From contig CM072908.1 in NCBI GenBank assembly GCA_037013685.1, forward strand, positions 6,957,001-7,021,000: a DNA stretch of 64,000 nucleotides. The letters run 5' to 3'. Each line of letters starts with the position of its first letter. Position 1 is the stretch's first letter. Shown here one piece after another: positions 54,237 through 64,000 of the stretch. The translations under genes were made by a program, and so were the position numbers. Origin of the DNA: Acridotheres tristis. Its lineage: Eukaryota > Chordata > Aves > Passeriformes > Sturnidae. The notes below the pieces were generated by a model. The model did no database searches. It saw only the letters and a list, made by a program, of their open reading frames with translations, and was not told the origin of the DNA.

Positions 54237-56714
54237 TCAGAGCGGCGGTGGCTCCGTGCCCCCTTCGGGCAGCACCAGCACCGCGGGCAGGAGGCTCCCG
54301 TGGGGCGCCGGAAACGGCCGCAGCTCCTTGGCCCCAAAACGCGGCGAGACGGGGTCGGCCAGGAAGCGCAGATGGAAATCGCGGCCAAGGCAGTGGACGA
54401 GGCTGCCCAGGGCGGCGCAGCGCAGCCCGGCCGGCTCGGGCAGGGGGTGGCTGGCACAGCGGTACCACAGCCTGGCGCTGGCGCTGCACCGCGACACGGC
54501 GACATCGCTGCCACCAGCGCCGCGCCGCAGCTGGAAGCGGTACAGGAAGCCATGGGCGCTCAGCAGCTCTGCCGTCCTGTCCTTGTCGCCGATGGCCGGG
54601 CTGGCGGCCCAGCTGTCCCTGCGGGCGTCGTAGCGCAGCAGCAGCGAGCGCAGGGTGCCCCCGGTGACGTAGATGTCCCCGTCGCACGCGGTGGCCGCGT
54701 GGGCCACGGCGAAGGTGTCCCTGGGCAGGGCGGCGGCGAAGGCCCAGCGGTCCCGCCGCGGGTCGTAGCGCTCCACGGTGGCCAAGCACTCGCCCCCGAT
54801 GGCGTACAGGTGGCCGTCCAGGGCCACCAGCTGGCAGTGCGGCCGCGCCTGGTGCAGGGGACAGATGTCGCGCCAGCTGCCGCCCAGGGGGTCGTAGCAG
54901 AGCACGCGGCGGGAGGGGCTCCGCTCCCGACCCGCGCCCTCCCCGCCGGGCACCACGAACAGGTAATTGAACATGGGGCACACGGCGCAGCCCCGCCCGG
55001 CCACCTCGGCCGGCAGCTGGCACAGCTGGCACCAGCGGTCCTCGTCCTCGTCGTAGTAGCAGAGGCGGCCGCGGCGGTGGCCGGGCTCGGCCGGGGGGAC
55101 ATCGGCCACCACCAGGCGCGGCCTCCCCCGGCTCCGCAGCGCCAGGAGCAGCTCCCGCTCGCCGGCGTTGAGGCGGCCGTAGATGTGGGGGGAGCGCAGC
55201 ACATGCAGGAGGTGCTGGCTCATCACCTGGAGAGCTTCGTCCTGCAGCCCCCGCAGCTGCCGCGCCTTGGCCGAGCGCAGAACCTCGGAGCAGTTCCCCA
55301 GGTGCACCTGGGCGGGTGGCGACCCTTGGGACGGCTCAGGACCCGCGGCTGGAACCCCACCGGCCATCCCGAGGGTGCTGCCGTTCCGGCCGGGGGAAGG
55401 TGGCTCGGGAGGGCTCTCCATGCCCTCCTGTGCAGCTGTGGAGGTGTCGGGATCAGGAATTCCCAAAGCTGGATTCTCGCTCTGCGGCTCTGCCTGGCCG
55501 CGCTCTCCGCGGCTCTGGGATGTCCCCGTGGGGACGAAGGGCAGGGACGTCCTCCTGGACACCGTCTCGGAGATGGACTGCACGAAGTAGTCGTAGACTT
55601 TGCCCCGCAGGCCAGGCCCAGGCGAGCTGTCCCTGTCCTTGTCCCGGCGCTCGGGGAGGAGGTTCTCCTCCACCTGGATCTTGGCCACCGAGGAGAAGCA
55701 GTAGGAGGTGTCCGAGCCCGCCTCGCTCGCCGTCAGCAGCAGCCCCAGGCTGGAGGTGACGCTGAGGGTCCGGACTGTGCCCGTGCTGCCCTCGCTGCTC
55801 CTCCCGGCTCCAGCCGGATCCTGCTCCGTGCTCTGGGCACATCCATCCCCCTCTGTCCGGGCATGGCAAATCCCCGGGGAACGCCCGGAGCTCGGGGCAG
55901 GTGCGTCCCTGTCCCTCCCTGCGGGGCTGCGCCAGGCCCCGGCCTCGGCTCCGGGGTCGTGGGAGCCCAGCTCGCTTCCCAGCAGAATTCCTGGCTTATT
56001 TCCCAGCTCGATTCCTGCCTTGCCTCCCAGCTCCATTCCCAACTCACTTCCCAGTTTGCTTCCTGGTTCTCTTCCCTGCTCACTTCCCAGCTCCATTCCT
56101 GACTTAATTCCCAATTTATTTCCCAGCTTGTTTCCCAGTTCGATTCCCGTCTCGTTTGTCTGCTCACTTCCCGACTCGTTTCCTGGCTTCGTTACCAATT
56201 TGCTTCCTGGCTTTCTTCCTGGATTATTTCCCAGCCTGGTTCCCGACTTGTTTCCTGGCTCTTTTCCCGGCTCATTTCCCGTCCAGCTCCCGGGATCACT
56301 CCCCATCTCAACCCCTGCTTCGCTTTCTGATTTAATTCTCAGCTTCCATCCCAACTCCCTCTCTGTCCTGGCCGGACCGAGCGAGGCTTTCCTGGGAATC
56401 AACCCGAGCTCCGAACTCACCTCCTCCTCCTCCTCCTCCTCCTCACTCCTTGGAAAACTCTGCTCCCCGCGAAGAACTGCGTGCTGCATCCCGAGGCCAT
56501 TCCCAGATTTGTCCCCCCCATCCCTCCTCCTCCTCCTCACGCCCCCATCCCGGTTTTCCCGCTGCTCTCCTGGCGGGATTTTTCCCGGGGGAGGCGAGCG
56601 GTTCCTATAGAACCTGAAGGCCAAGGACAGGAGCAGCAGCGCGGCCGCCGACAGGAGCAGCTTCCCGGGCAGCTGCATGTCCGAGTGCCAGGCCGGGGGC
56701 ACCCGCTGGGGCAT
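54237..56714 (-). CDS. KLHDC7A: KLHDC7A, kelch domain containing 7A
   Basis: A single-exon 825-residue protein, as in mammals (about 780 residues). Start at 56,714, MPQRVPPAWHSDMQLPGKLL, is chosen because the family begins about a dozen residues before the conserved MQL(T/P)GK. The frame is open upstream to 56,912. Residues about 15-36 form a hydrophobic membrane or signal-anchor segment. 91-98 is a Glu run, and 138-253 is a tetrapeptide repeat. Conserved islands follow: SYCFSSVAKI (about 348), GKVYDYFVQS (about 380), and from about 470 a BACK-like helical stretch (GNCSEVLRSAK ending SPHIYG) that runs into kelch blades. Blade signatures include LVALDGHLYAIGG with VERYDPRRDRW, and GDIYVTGG. 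The final blade ends LADPVSPRFGAKELRPFPAP. Function is little known; the beta-propeller suggests protein binding. Kelch blades lack frameshifts. Confidence 0.96.
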   Translation of the reverse strand: MPQRVPPAWHSDMQLPGKLLLSAAALLLLSLAFRFYRNRSPPPGKIPPGEQRENRDGGVRRRRRDGGDKSGNGLGMQHAVLRGEQSFPRSEEEEEEEEVSSELGLIPRKASLGPARTERELGWKLRIKSESEAGVEMGSDPGSWTGNEPGKEPGNKSGTRLGNNPGRKPGSKLVTKPGNESGSEQTNETGIELGNKLGNKLGIKSGMELGSEQGREPGSKLGSELGMELGGKAGIELGNKPGILLGSELGSHDPGAEAGAWRSPAGRDRDAPAPSSGRSPGICHARTEGDGCAQSTEQDPAGAGRSSEGSTGTVRTLSVTSSLGLLLTASEAGSDTSYCFSSVAKIQVEENLLPERRDKDRDSSPGPGLRGKVYDYFVQSISETVSRRTSLPFVPTGTSQSRGERGQAEPQSENPALGIPDPDTSTAAQEGMESPPEPPSPGRNGSTLGMAGGVPAAGPEPSQGSPPAQVHLGNCSEVLRSAKARQLRGLQDEALQVMSQHLLHVLRSPHIYGRLNAGERELLLALRSRGRPRLVVADVPPAEPGHRRGRLCYYDEDEDRWCQLCQLPAEVAGRGCAVCPMFNYLFVVPGGEGAGRERSPSRRVLCYDPLGGSWRDICPLHQARPHCQLVALDGHLYAIGGECLATVERYDPRRDRWAFAAALPRDTFAVAHAATACDGDIYVTGGTLRSLLLRYDARRDSWAASPAIGDKDRTAELLSAHGFLYRFQLRRGAGGSDVAVSRCSASARLWYRCASHPLPEPAGLRCAALGSLVHCLGRDFHLRFLADPVSPRFGAKELRPFPAPHGSLLPAVLVLPEGGTEPPPL
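55956..56303 (-). repeat. 12-bp minisatellite inside KLHDC7A coding a G-x-x-x repeat
   Basis: 29 tandem units of 12 bases (residues 138-253) encode Gly-x-[Glu/Lys]-[Leu/Pro] tetrapeptides such as GNKL, GSEL, GMEL, GREP and GNKP. Gly is lost in few units. Codons vary between units while the Gly-charged-Leu/Pro pattern stays, so the array is not a recent perfect expansion. I recall nothing like it in the human protein. Confidence 0.93.
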
Positions 56715-57200
56715 TTTTCCATGCGGGAATGCCGAGGAGCCGATTAATGATTTGCCGGGAGAGGCCGGAGCGCGGCGGGTTGGGACAAGGTGACTTTGAG
56801 CGGGCAGAGCTGGCAGGAGGCTTCCGGAGGAGCCGCGAATGTTTGGGATGGGCTGGGCTCCAGGGAAAGGTGCAGCCCAGGGAAACCGAGAGAGAGGCTC
56901 GGGGAAGAGCACAAAGGCAGGGAAAATATCCCCGGGGAGCTGCGTCTCCTTTGTGGTGCTTTAAAAAGGGTCACGCAACGAAAAAGGAGGGGGAAGAAAA
57001 AAAAGTTGTTTTGCCCAAAGTCTCCTCATCCCTCGGTGCTCCCGGAAAAGGGAGGGAGCAGCAGCCCCAGCCCGGAGCCCTTTGGGCTGATGCCGAGCAG
57101 CTGCTCCGCCGCACGGCCGGGTGACGAATTCAGCGGCTGATTCAGTGATTAATTAATTCACTGATTAATTAATTCTGCGGCCCTCGTTTTCCACGCGCTG
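56715..57200 (-). promoter_or_regulatory. Upstream region of KLHDC7A
   Basis: Contains TCATTAATCGGCTCCTCGGC (minus strand, just upstream of the start) and, further up, CACCACAAAGGAGACGC. No clear TATA box. The AT island GATTAATTAATTCACTGATT at 57,148-57,170 may be regulatory. Promoter position cannot be fixed from sequence alone. Confidence 0.3.
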
Positions 57201-58599
57201 CCTAACGAGGGCTGACGGGACAGAGCCCCGGAGCTTGTGGGGTCTCTCGGAGCTGGTGGAAAAGGAGCTGGGGGCTTTGGGAAGGGGGGAAATCCCGGAG
57301 CTGGGGAGGAAATCGAGGCTGGAGCTCAGCTGCAGCTGTGGGCACGAGGAGAGGAGTGAAGGGGTGATTAAAAGCAGGGAGAAATTCGGGATGCGAAGGG
57401 AGGGGAGTTGTCATTCCTGAGGGACGCCACAGGGATTGGTGTCACCGTGGGGAAACTGAGGCACGGCAGGGCTGCATTCTCCCCCCGGGAAGGTGCTGGT
57501 GGTGGATCTGCTCCTGGCTTGAACTCCAGGGAATTCTTGTCCCCCAAAATGCAGCAAAGCTTGGATTGTGGTGGGGGGAAGGCGGGAGCCTGGGGAATGG
57601 CATCGCTTCCCAGCACTGCCAAGGGAGCGGAATTCAAAGAGATCCAACTCAGCTCCTGCTCCCCAAGGGAACATCCGAGAGAGGTGGAAAAAAAACAAAA
57701 CAAACGAGGAAAGAGCCAAACTGGGGGTGGGGGTGGGTGGAAGCTCCTGTTTTCACTCAGGGGCTCTCTCCCTGCTGGCTGCATCCCAATCCGGTGGGAT
57801 CTTCCCAGGGGATGAACCCAGGGGATGTGGGGGTGACGTGTCCCAGCCCGTGGGTGCCTGCGCTGGGGTTGGGCCTTGCCAGGGGCCTCCAGTGGGAGGT
57901 GGGAGCTCAGGAACTCATTCCCAGTGTCCTCAACTTCCCAAACCCCATCTCAACGGAGCAGCCGATCCCCACCAGGTCCTTCCCGAGGTTTTGGGATGGG
58001 GGGGAGCCTCTGAACCCCCTCGGGGCAGGTTCTGCACCATCCCTGAGCGTTGAGGTGTGCCCCTGCCCAGGCTGGGACGCTGAAATTCCTGGAACAGCTG
58101 AAATTCCCATGATGGAGAGGATGGGGCTGGGTCTCCCAGACCCTTCAGGGCTGCTCTCAGCTGGAGGATCCCGTCTCAAACCCCAACAATGTTTTTATAT
58201 CCCTGAAAAGGATGGAAAGGGAGCACAGGAATGACACTCCCCGGGCTGGTTCGGCACTCTGGGATCCCTGCGCTCATCCCTGCTGGGAACACGGATCCAC
58301 CGATGGCTTTAGGGAATATTTGGGATGTTGTCCCCTTGTGTGGGGAAATGCTGCACGGAAGAGCTTGAGGGAATGAATTAAGACATTTGGATTAAAAGCT
58401 GGGTTTTGGAGCGTGGGCGGTGCCGTGCATCCAAAACAGCGCCAGCCAAGCTCACCCAGCCTCCCTCCTCCATCCTGTTGAGGATAGAGCCCCAAAATCC
58501 ATCCCTGGGAGGCTCGGTGTGGCCAAACCCTTGGGAAAAGGAGAATTCCTCCTGCCTGGAAGCCCGGGCGGTGCCGGAGCGGAGGGAGCGGGGCCGCGT
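57201..58599. other. Intergenic, no gene seen
   Basis: Unique-looking GC-rich sequence. Several overlapping open frames on both strands lack domains. No tandem array and no CR1 signature seen. Confidence 0.5.
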
Positions 58600-59290
58600 G
58601 TGGAGTCTGGGCACGCTTTCCTGGGCTCGGCTAATTGGGAAAGGGTCTGGCGGCCGTGACCTCCTGGGCCCTTCACCGCTCCCTGCCGGGGCTTTTATCC
58701 CGCGCTGGATCTACAAAGATCCCGGAGCTCGGGAGCCGGGAAGGAGGAGGAGGATGAATTATTCATGTGCTCGGCAGCCCCGTGAACCCAGCCGGTAACG
58801 AGGGGGGAAGGCGGGGGAGGCACCGAGCGAAGCTCCCGCTGACTTTCCTGCAGGGCCGGAGCATCCCTGGCTCCTGCTATCCCAAAGAATCCATGAATTC
58901 CGCTGGATAAATCCCCATTTATCCCTGCCTGCCATGTGAGAGGAGCGAGAGAAACAGCGCTGACGTCTCGGTGCTTGTGACTCTAATTGAGCGTAATTAC
59001 CTCTTCCAAATCTGCTCAAACCTTTTTCAAAGTCCCCTGGAACTCGGGAACATCGATAACGCCGCTCCTCTGGGGTTTTCAGCTGCCGTCAGCCCCTCGC
59101 GAAGGCGCTGCGGTTGTTTTTTCTTTTTTTTTTTTTCCGAGCTAATCAGATCTCCTCGGAAGGCTGTCAGGAGCGGATCTGTCAGCTCTCATCAATAATG
59201 GAACAACCGGAGCCGCTCCTTTCCCCTCCAGCCTCCTCCTGCATTATTCACTGCCAGAGCCTCAAACAACGGCATCGGGAATGGGGGGAA
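58600..59290. promoter_or_regulatory. Candidate conserved regulatory blocks upstream of KLHDC7A
   Basis: Two islands: 58,615-58,800 (GGCTCGGCTAATTGGGAAAG, GGATGAATTATTCATGTGCT with the near-palindrome TGAATTATTCA) and 58,955-59,270 (TGACTCTAATTGAGCGTAAT, GAGCTAATCAGATCTCC, CTCTCATCAATAATGGAACA, CTGCATTATTCACTGCC). Multiple TAAT/ATTA cores and no repeats. Regulatory by texture only. Confidence 0.5.
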
Positions 59291-59366
59291 AAGGGGATTA
59301 ACTGGGGTCCTCTGCAATTACTCGGAGGGGGCAGGAGGTGGAGGTGGGTCCAGCACAGCGTGGATG

Positions 59367-59860
59367 GTTCCCTCTGGTGGGATGGTGGGATGGAATCCCT
59401 TTGTGTCTCTCCTTTCGGAGGGAATTTGGGAAAACAGGCAGCAGCTCTGCCCAAAATGAGGAGAAACTCCCAAATCTTCTCACTCGTCTGTCTGTGCCGG
59501 CGCTGGGAATGTCCCCACCTTTGGATGATCCATCCACGCCAAAATCCCTGGGAAAAGACCTGAGCATCCCGAATCGGTGTGGATTTGGGATTGAAGGCTC
59601 ACCAAGCCCGGCACTGTTCCCTTTGGTGGGATGGAATCCCTTTGTGTCTCTCATTTTGGAGGGAATTCGGGAAAACAGAAACCAGTTCTGCCCCAAAATG
59701 ACGAGAAAATCCCAAATCCCCTCACTCATCTGTCTGAGGGTCCTAAACTTTGGCCAATCCGTCCACTCCAGAATCCCTGGGAAAAGGGATTTTCCCAGGG
59801 ATTTTTCCCAGAGCATCCCGAATTGGGGCGGATTTGGGATGCAGACCCACCGAGCCGCTG
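59367..59860. repeat. About 241-bp tandem duplication
   Basis: GGAATCCCTTTGTGTCTCTC occurs near 59,392 and 59,632. The copies (about 59,367-59,607 and 59,608-59,858) also share GGAGGGAATT, AAAACAG, CTCACTC, CTGTCTG, AATCCCTGGGAAAAG and GAGCATCCCGAAT. Confidence 0.9.
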
Positions 59861-59984
59861 GCTTCGGACATCCCGGCACTCCTGAAGTGGCACCGAGCGG
59901 AGCCGGTGATGGCCCCGCCACTGGAATCGCTCCTCGTTTCCAAGGTTCCGGGAATGCTCCTCATTTCCACGGTTCTGGGCTAAA

Positions 59985-60110
59985 CCCGACACATTTGCAT
60001 TTAAATGGAGCTTCCGGCGGCTGGAAATACTCGATTTTCCAAGCGAGGAGGCCTAATGGCTGTTTAATCCTGGCGGTTGTTTAATTACGGCGGGATGAGG
60101 CCCCTGGAGC
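59985..60110. promoter_or_regulatory. Small block with perfect octamer motif
   Basis: ATTTGCAT (59,993-60,000), the POU octamer, overlaps a TTTAAAT palindrome and is followed by GCCTAATGGCTGTTTAATCC and TTGTTTAATTACGGCG. Non-coding; function inferred from motifs. Confidence 0.4.
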
Positions 60111-60464
60111 GGCTCCGATCCGTGAGGAAGGAGAGAAGGATCCATGGGAGGGGCTCTCCAGAGTGTGGGGAGAAACTGAGGCACGGAGAATTCCCAAAGA
60201 AACGACGCTTCCTCTGAAGAAAATGAAGGCTTTCTGCTCATCTGTGGAGTGAAAGTGCAGATCCGGTGGGATCGGGGTGCTTGGATCTCATTCCTTCGGG
60301 ATGGAAGCAGAGCTGCTGATCCTCCCACACATCCCAGCTGGTCTCGATCCAAACGATAAAACTCCAGGATTTTTTATGGGAAGGAGCTCTGAAGCTGCCG
60401 TGGGTTCGTTCGGCTCCTCTGAGGCTGGGAAAGCAGCGAGGTTGGCAACAGAGAGGGGAAGGGC

Positions 60465-60565
60465 TGGAATCTGCTTAATAATAATTAATCATCACGGTAA
60501 TAATGATGCTTAGCACTCGTGCAGGGCTTTGGGAAGATGAGGCGCCACATAGATAATCCTCCAGG
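60465..60565. other. Possible ancient L3/MIR-like repeat remnant
   Basis: AATAATAATTAATCATCACG, then GATGCTTAGCACTCGTGCAG, GGCTTTGGGAAGATGAGGCG and CCACATAG recalls the TTAGCACTTATATAGC-type tails of old vertebrate CR1/L3-like repeats. Low confidence. Confidence 0.3.
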
Positions 60566-61164
60566 ATTAAGAGTTCCGGGAGGAAAAGGCTTGGGACCAC
60601 CCCATCCTTGGCATCCTTTCCCCCCGGGACATCCCGGCCCACAGCTGGATGCTCCAAAACAATGAAAAGCAGCCTGGAAAACCTGCAGGATCGGGGCAAA
60701 ACCACCTGGATTTTGCCAGGAACGACCGGGATTTTGCCAGGAGCCATCGTGATGCAGGGTTGGCACCATCCCGGGTGGGAATGGCTGGATCTGTCCCGTT
60801 TCCATGGGGACAGCTGGCCACAATGCCCGCTGCCGACGGGACGCGCTCAAGTGTGAGCGCTGACATTTGGGGTCGGGAGCCGCCTGTCACTTGTCATTCC
60901 TCAGCCAGCCCGGGACCAGTGGCACGCACGGGCCCTGGCTCCCAGCACAGCCGGAATCCCACGGGATAAACCTGGTGATCCAGGACTTTGGGGCTCCCGG
61001 CACCACCTGCAGGGCCTTGCCAGCACTGGGGACGTGTGCAGGTCCTCACCCTGGGGAGACAAGGCCTGGAGCATCTCCGGGCTGTGGGAATGCAGCACTT
61101 GGGTTTTTCCAGGGCAAATTTGGTCCTTGAATCCTGGAGTACTCCTGCTCCCCCTTCCAAGACT
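60566..61164. other. Intergenic, no gene seen
   Basis: Unique-looking sequence downstream of IGSF21. A small AACCTGCAGGATCG...GATTTTGCCAGGA repeat lies near 60,700-60,745. No coding signal. Confidence 0.45.
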
Positions 61165-61260
61165 TTGCAAAGACCCCGAGACGGTGCTGGGAACCCCGAG
61201 ACGGTGCTGGGAACCCCGAGATGGAGCTGGGAACCCCGAGATGGAGCTGGGAACCCAAAC
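61165..61260. repeat. 20-bp minisatellite downstream of IGSF21
   Basis: Four to five copies of GAACCCCGAGAYGGWGCTGG (Y is C or T, W is A or T), with an exact 20-base period. Confidence 0.93.
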
Positions 61261-61313
61261 ACAAGTAAAACATGAATTACGACCTTCTCCCAGGAGAGGT
61301 TTTCGTTTTTCCC

Positions 61314-61319
61314 TTTAAT
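61314..61319 (-). terminator. Possible IGSF21 polyadenylation signal (ATTAAA)
   Basis: ATTAAA on the minus strand, about 150 bases after the IGSF21 stop codon. ATTAAA is the second commonest vertebrate signal. A longer 3' UTR is possible. Confidence 0.4.
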
Positions 61320-61470
61320 TCAATCATCTGAGGAAGCCAAGACACGGAAAGAGACCGAGACTGTCGAGAGTATAGAAAAAAAAAAAGAGCGGGAGACCGG
61401 ATGGCTGGAGGCAGGAATGCCGGGAGGAGCCGGGCAGAGGTGGAGAAGGAGAGGGAAGAGCAGTGAAACT

Positions 61471-61544
61471 TCACGTGAGCTCCAGGATCACTGTCAGGGT
61501 GAGCGCCAAAACGAATCTGAAGCCGCAGTGGCCGGGGAGTGAAC
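61471..61544 (-). CDS. IGSF21: IGSF21 last coding exon (GPI signal tail)
   Basis: Encodes the end of the protein: G-SLPGHCGFRFVLALTLTVILELT then TGA at 61,473-61,471. The hydrophobic tail ending LALTLTVILELT is the family's C-terminal GPI-anchor signal, which is cut off in the mature protein. The acceptor is CTCCAG with exon start 61,544, and the Gly codon is split with the previous exon (phase 1). The residues just before the hydrophobic part differ from the mammalian tail as I recall it, as expected for a cleaved propeptide. Confidence 0.93.

Positions 61545-64000
<2,456 letters not shown>

Noticed and set aside
54259..56102. 640-codon plus-strand frame opposite KLHDC7A
   Set aside because: Antisense shadow of a GC-rich gene; no family resemblance, whereas the minus frame has clear kelch conservation.
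56715..56912. 66-residue N-terminal extension of KLHDC7A
   Set aside because: Mammalian proteins start about a dozen residues before the conserved MQL; the extension looks like an open 5' UTR.

Overview
This window looks like a gene-poor, minisatellite-rich stretch of a bird genome, probably from a small GC-rich chromosome. The evidence is CR1-type LINE tails (near 2.9, 44.2 and 53.05 kb), a very compact 5' half of PAX7, many GC-rich conserved-looking blocks, and an unusual load of tandem repeats. Three vertebrate genes are recognisable, all on the minus strand. Reading from right to left they are the 3' end of IGSF21 (61.47-63.27 kb), the complete single-exon KLHDC7A (54.24-56.71 kb), and the first four coding exons of PAX7 (32.35-36.61 kb). 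This is the order and relative orientation of human 1p36.13 (IGSF21, KLHDC7A, PAX7), so the assignments support each other.

Region by region. 1-16.5 kb is non-coding and inferred to lie inside PAX7 intron 4. It is filled with tandem arrays: 20-bp CCCAAACCAGCCCC units, TTGGGG hexamers, a 1.95-kb ATCC/ATC array and polypurine tracts. 16.5-32.3 kb is also intron 4 but looks very different, with GC-rich sequence alternating with AT-rich, homeobox-type blocks that look like conserved non-coding elements. 32.35-37.3 kb holds PAX7 exons 4 to 1 and a probable promoter. 37.3-54.2 kb is intergenic: an ATAAT array, a 1-kb GGAT array in the opposite orientation to the one at 11 kb, a ten-unit 81-bp minisatellite, a 113-bp inverted repeat, and a conserved-looking block with three GATA motifs. 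54.2-56.7 kb is KLHDC7A. 56.7-61.4 kb is intergenic with a probable regulatory block near 58.6-59.3 kb. 61.47-64 kb holds the last four coding exons of IGSF21.

The genes do not form a pathway; they are long-standing neighbours. PAX7 is a paired-box/homeobox transcription factor of neural crest, dorsal neural tube and muscle satellite cells. IGSF21 is a GPI-anchored synaptic adhesion protein. KLHDC7A is a kelch-repeat protein of little-known role. The PAX7 homeobox exons were not found and must lie left of position 1, so intron 4 exceeds 32.3 kb.

I found no convincing wholly new biological system. The strongest observations are the two tandem splice acceptors in the PAX7 paired box, a 29-unit tetrapeptide repeat inside KLHDC7A, the oppositely oriented ATCC arrays either side of the PAX7 5' half, and the inverted repeat at 52.3-52.8 kb.
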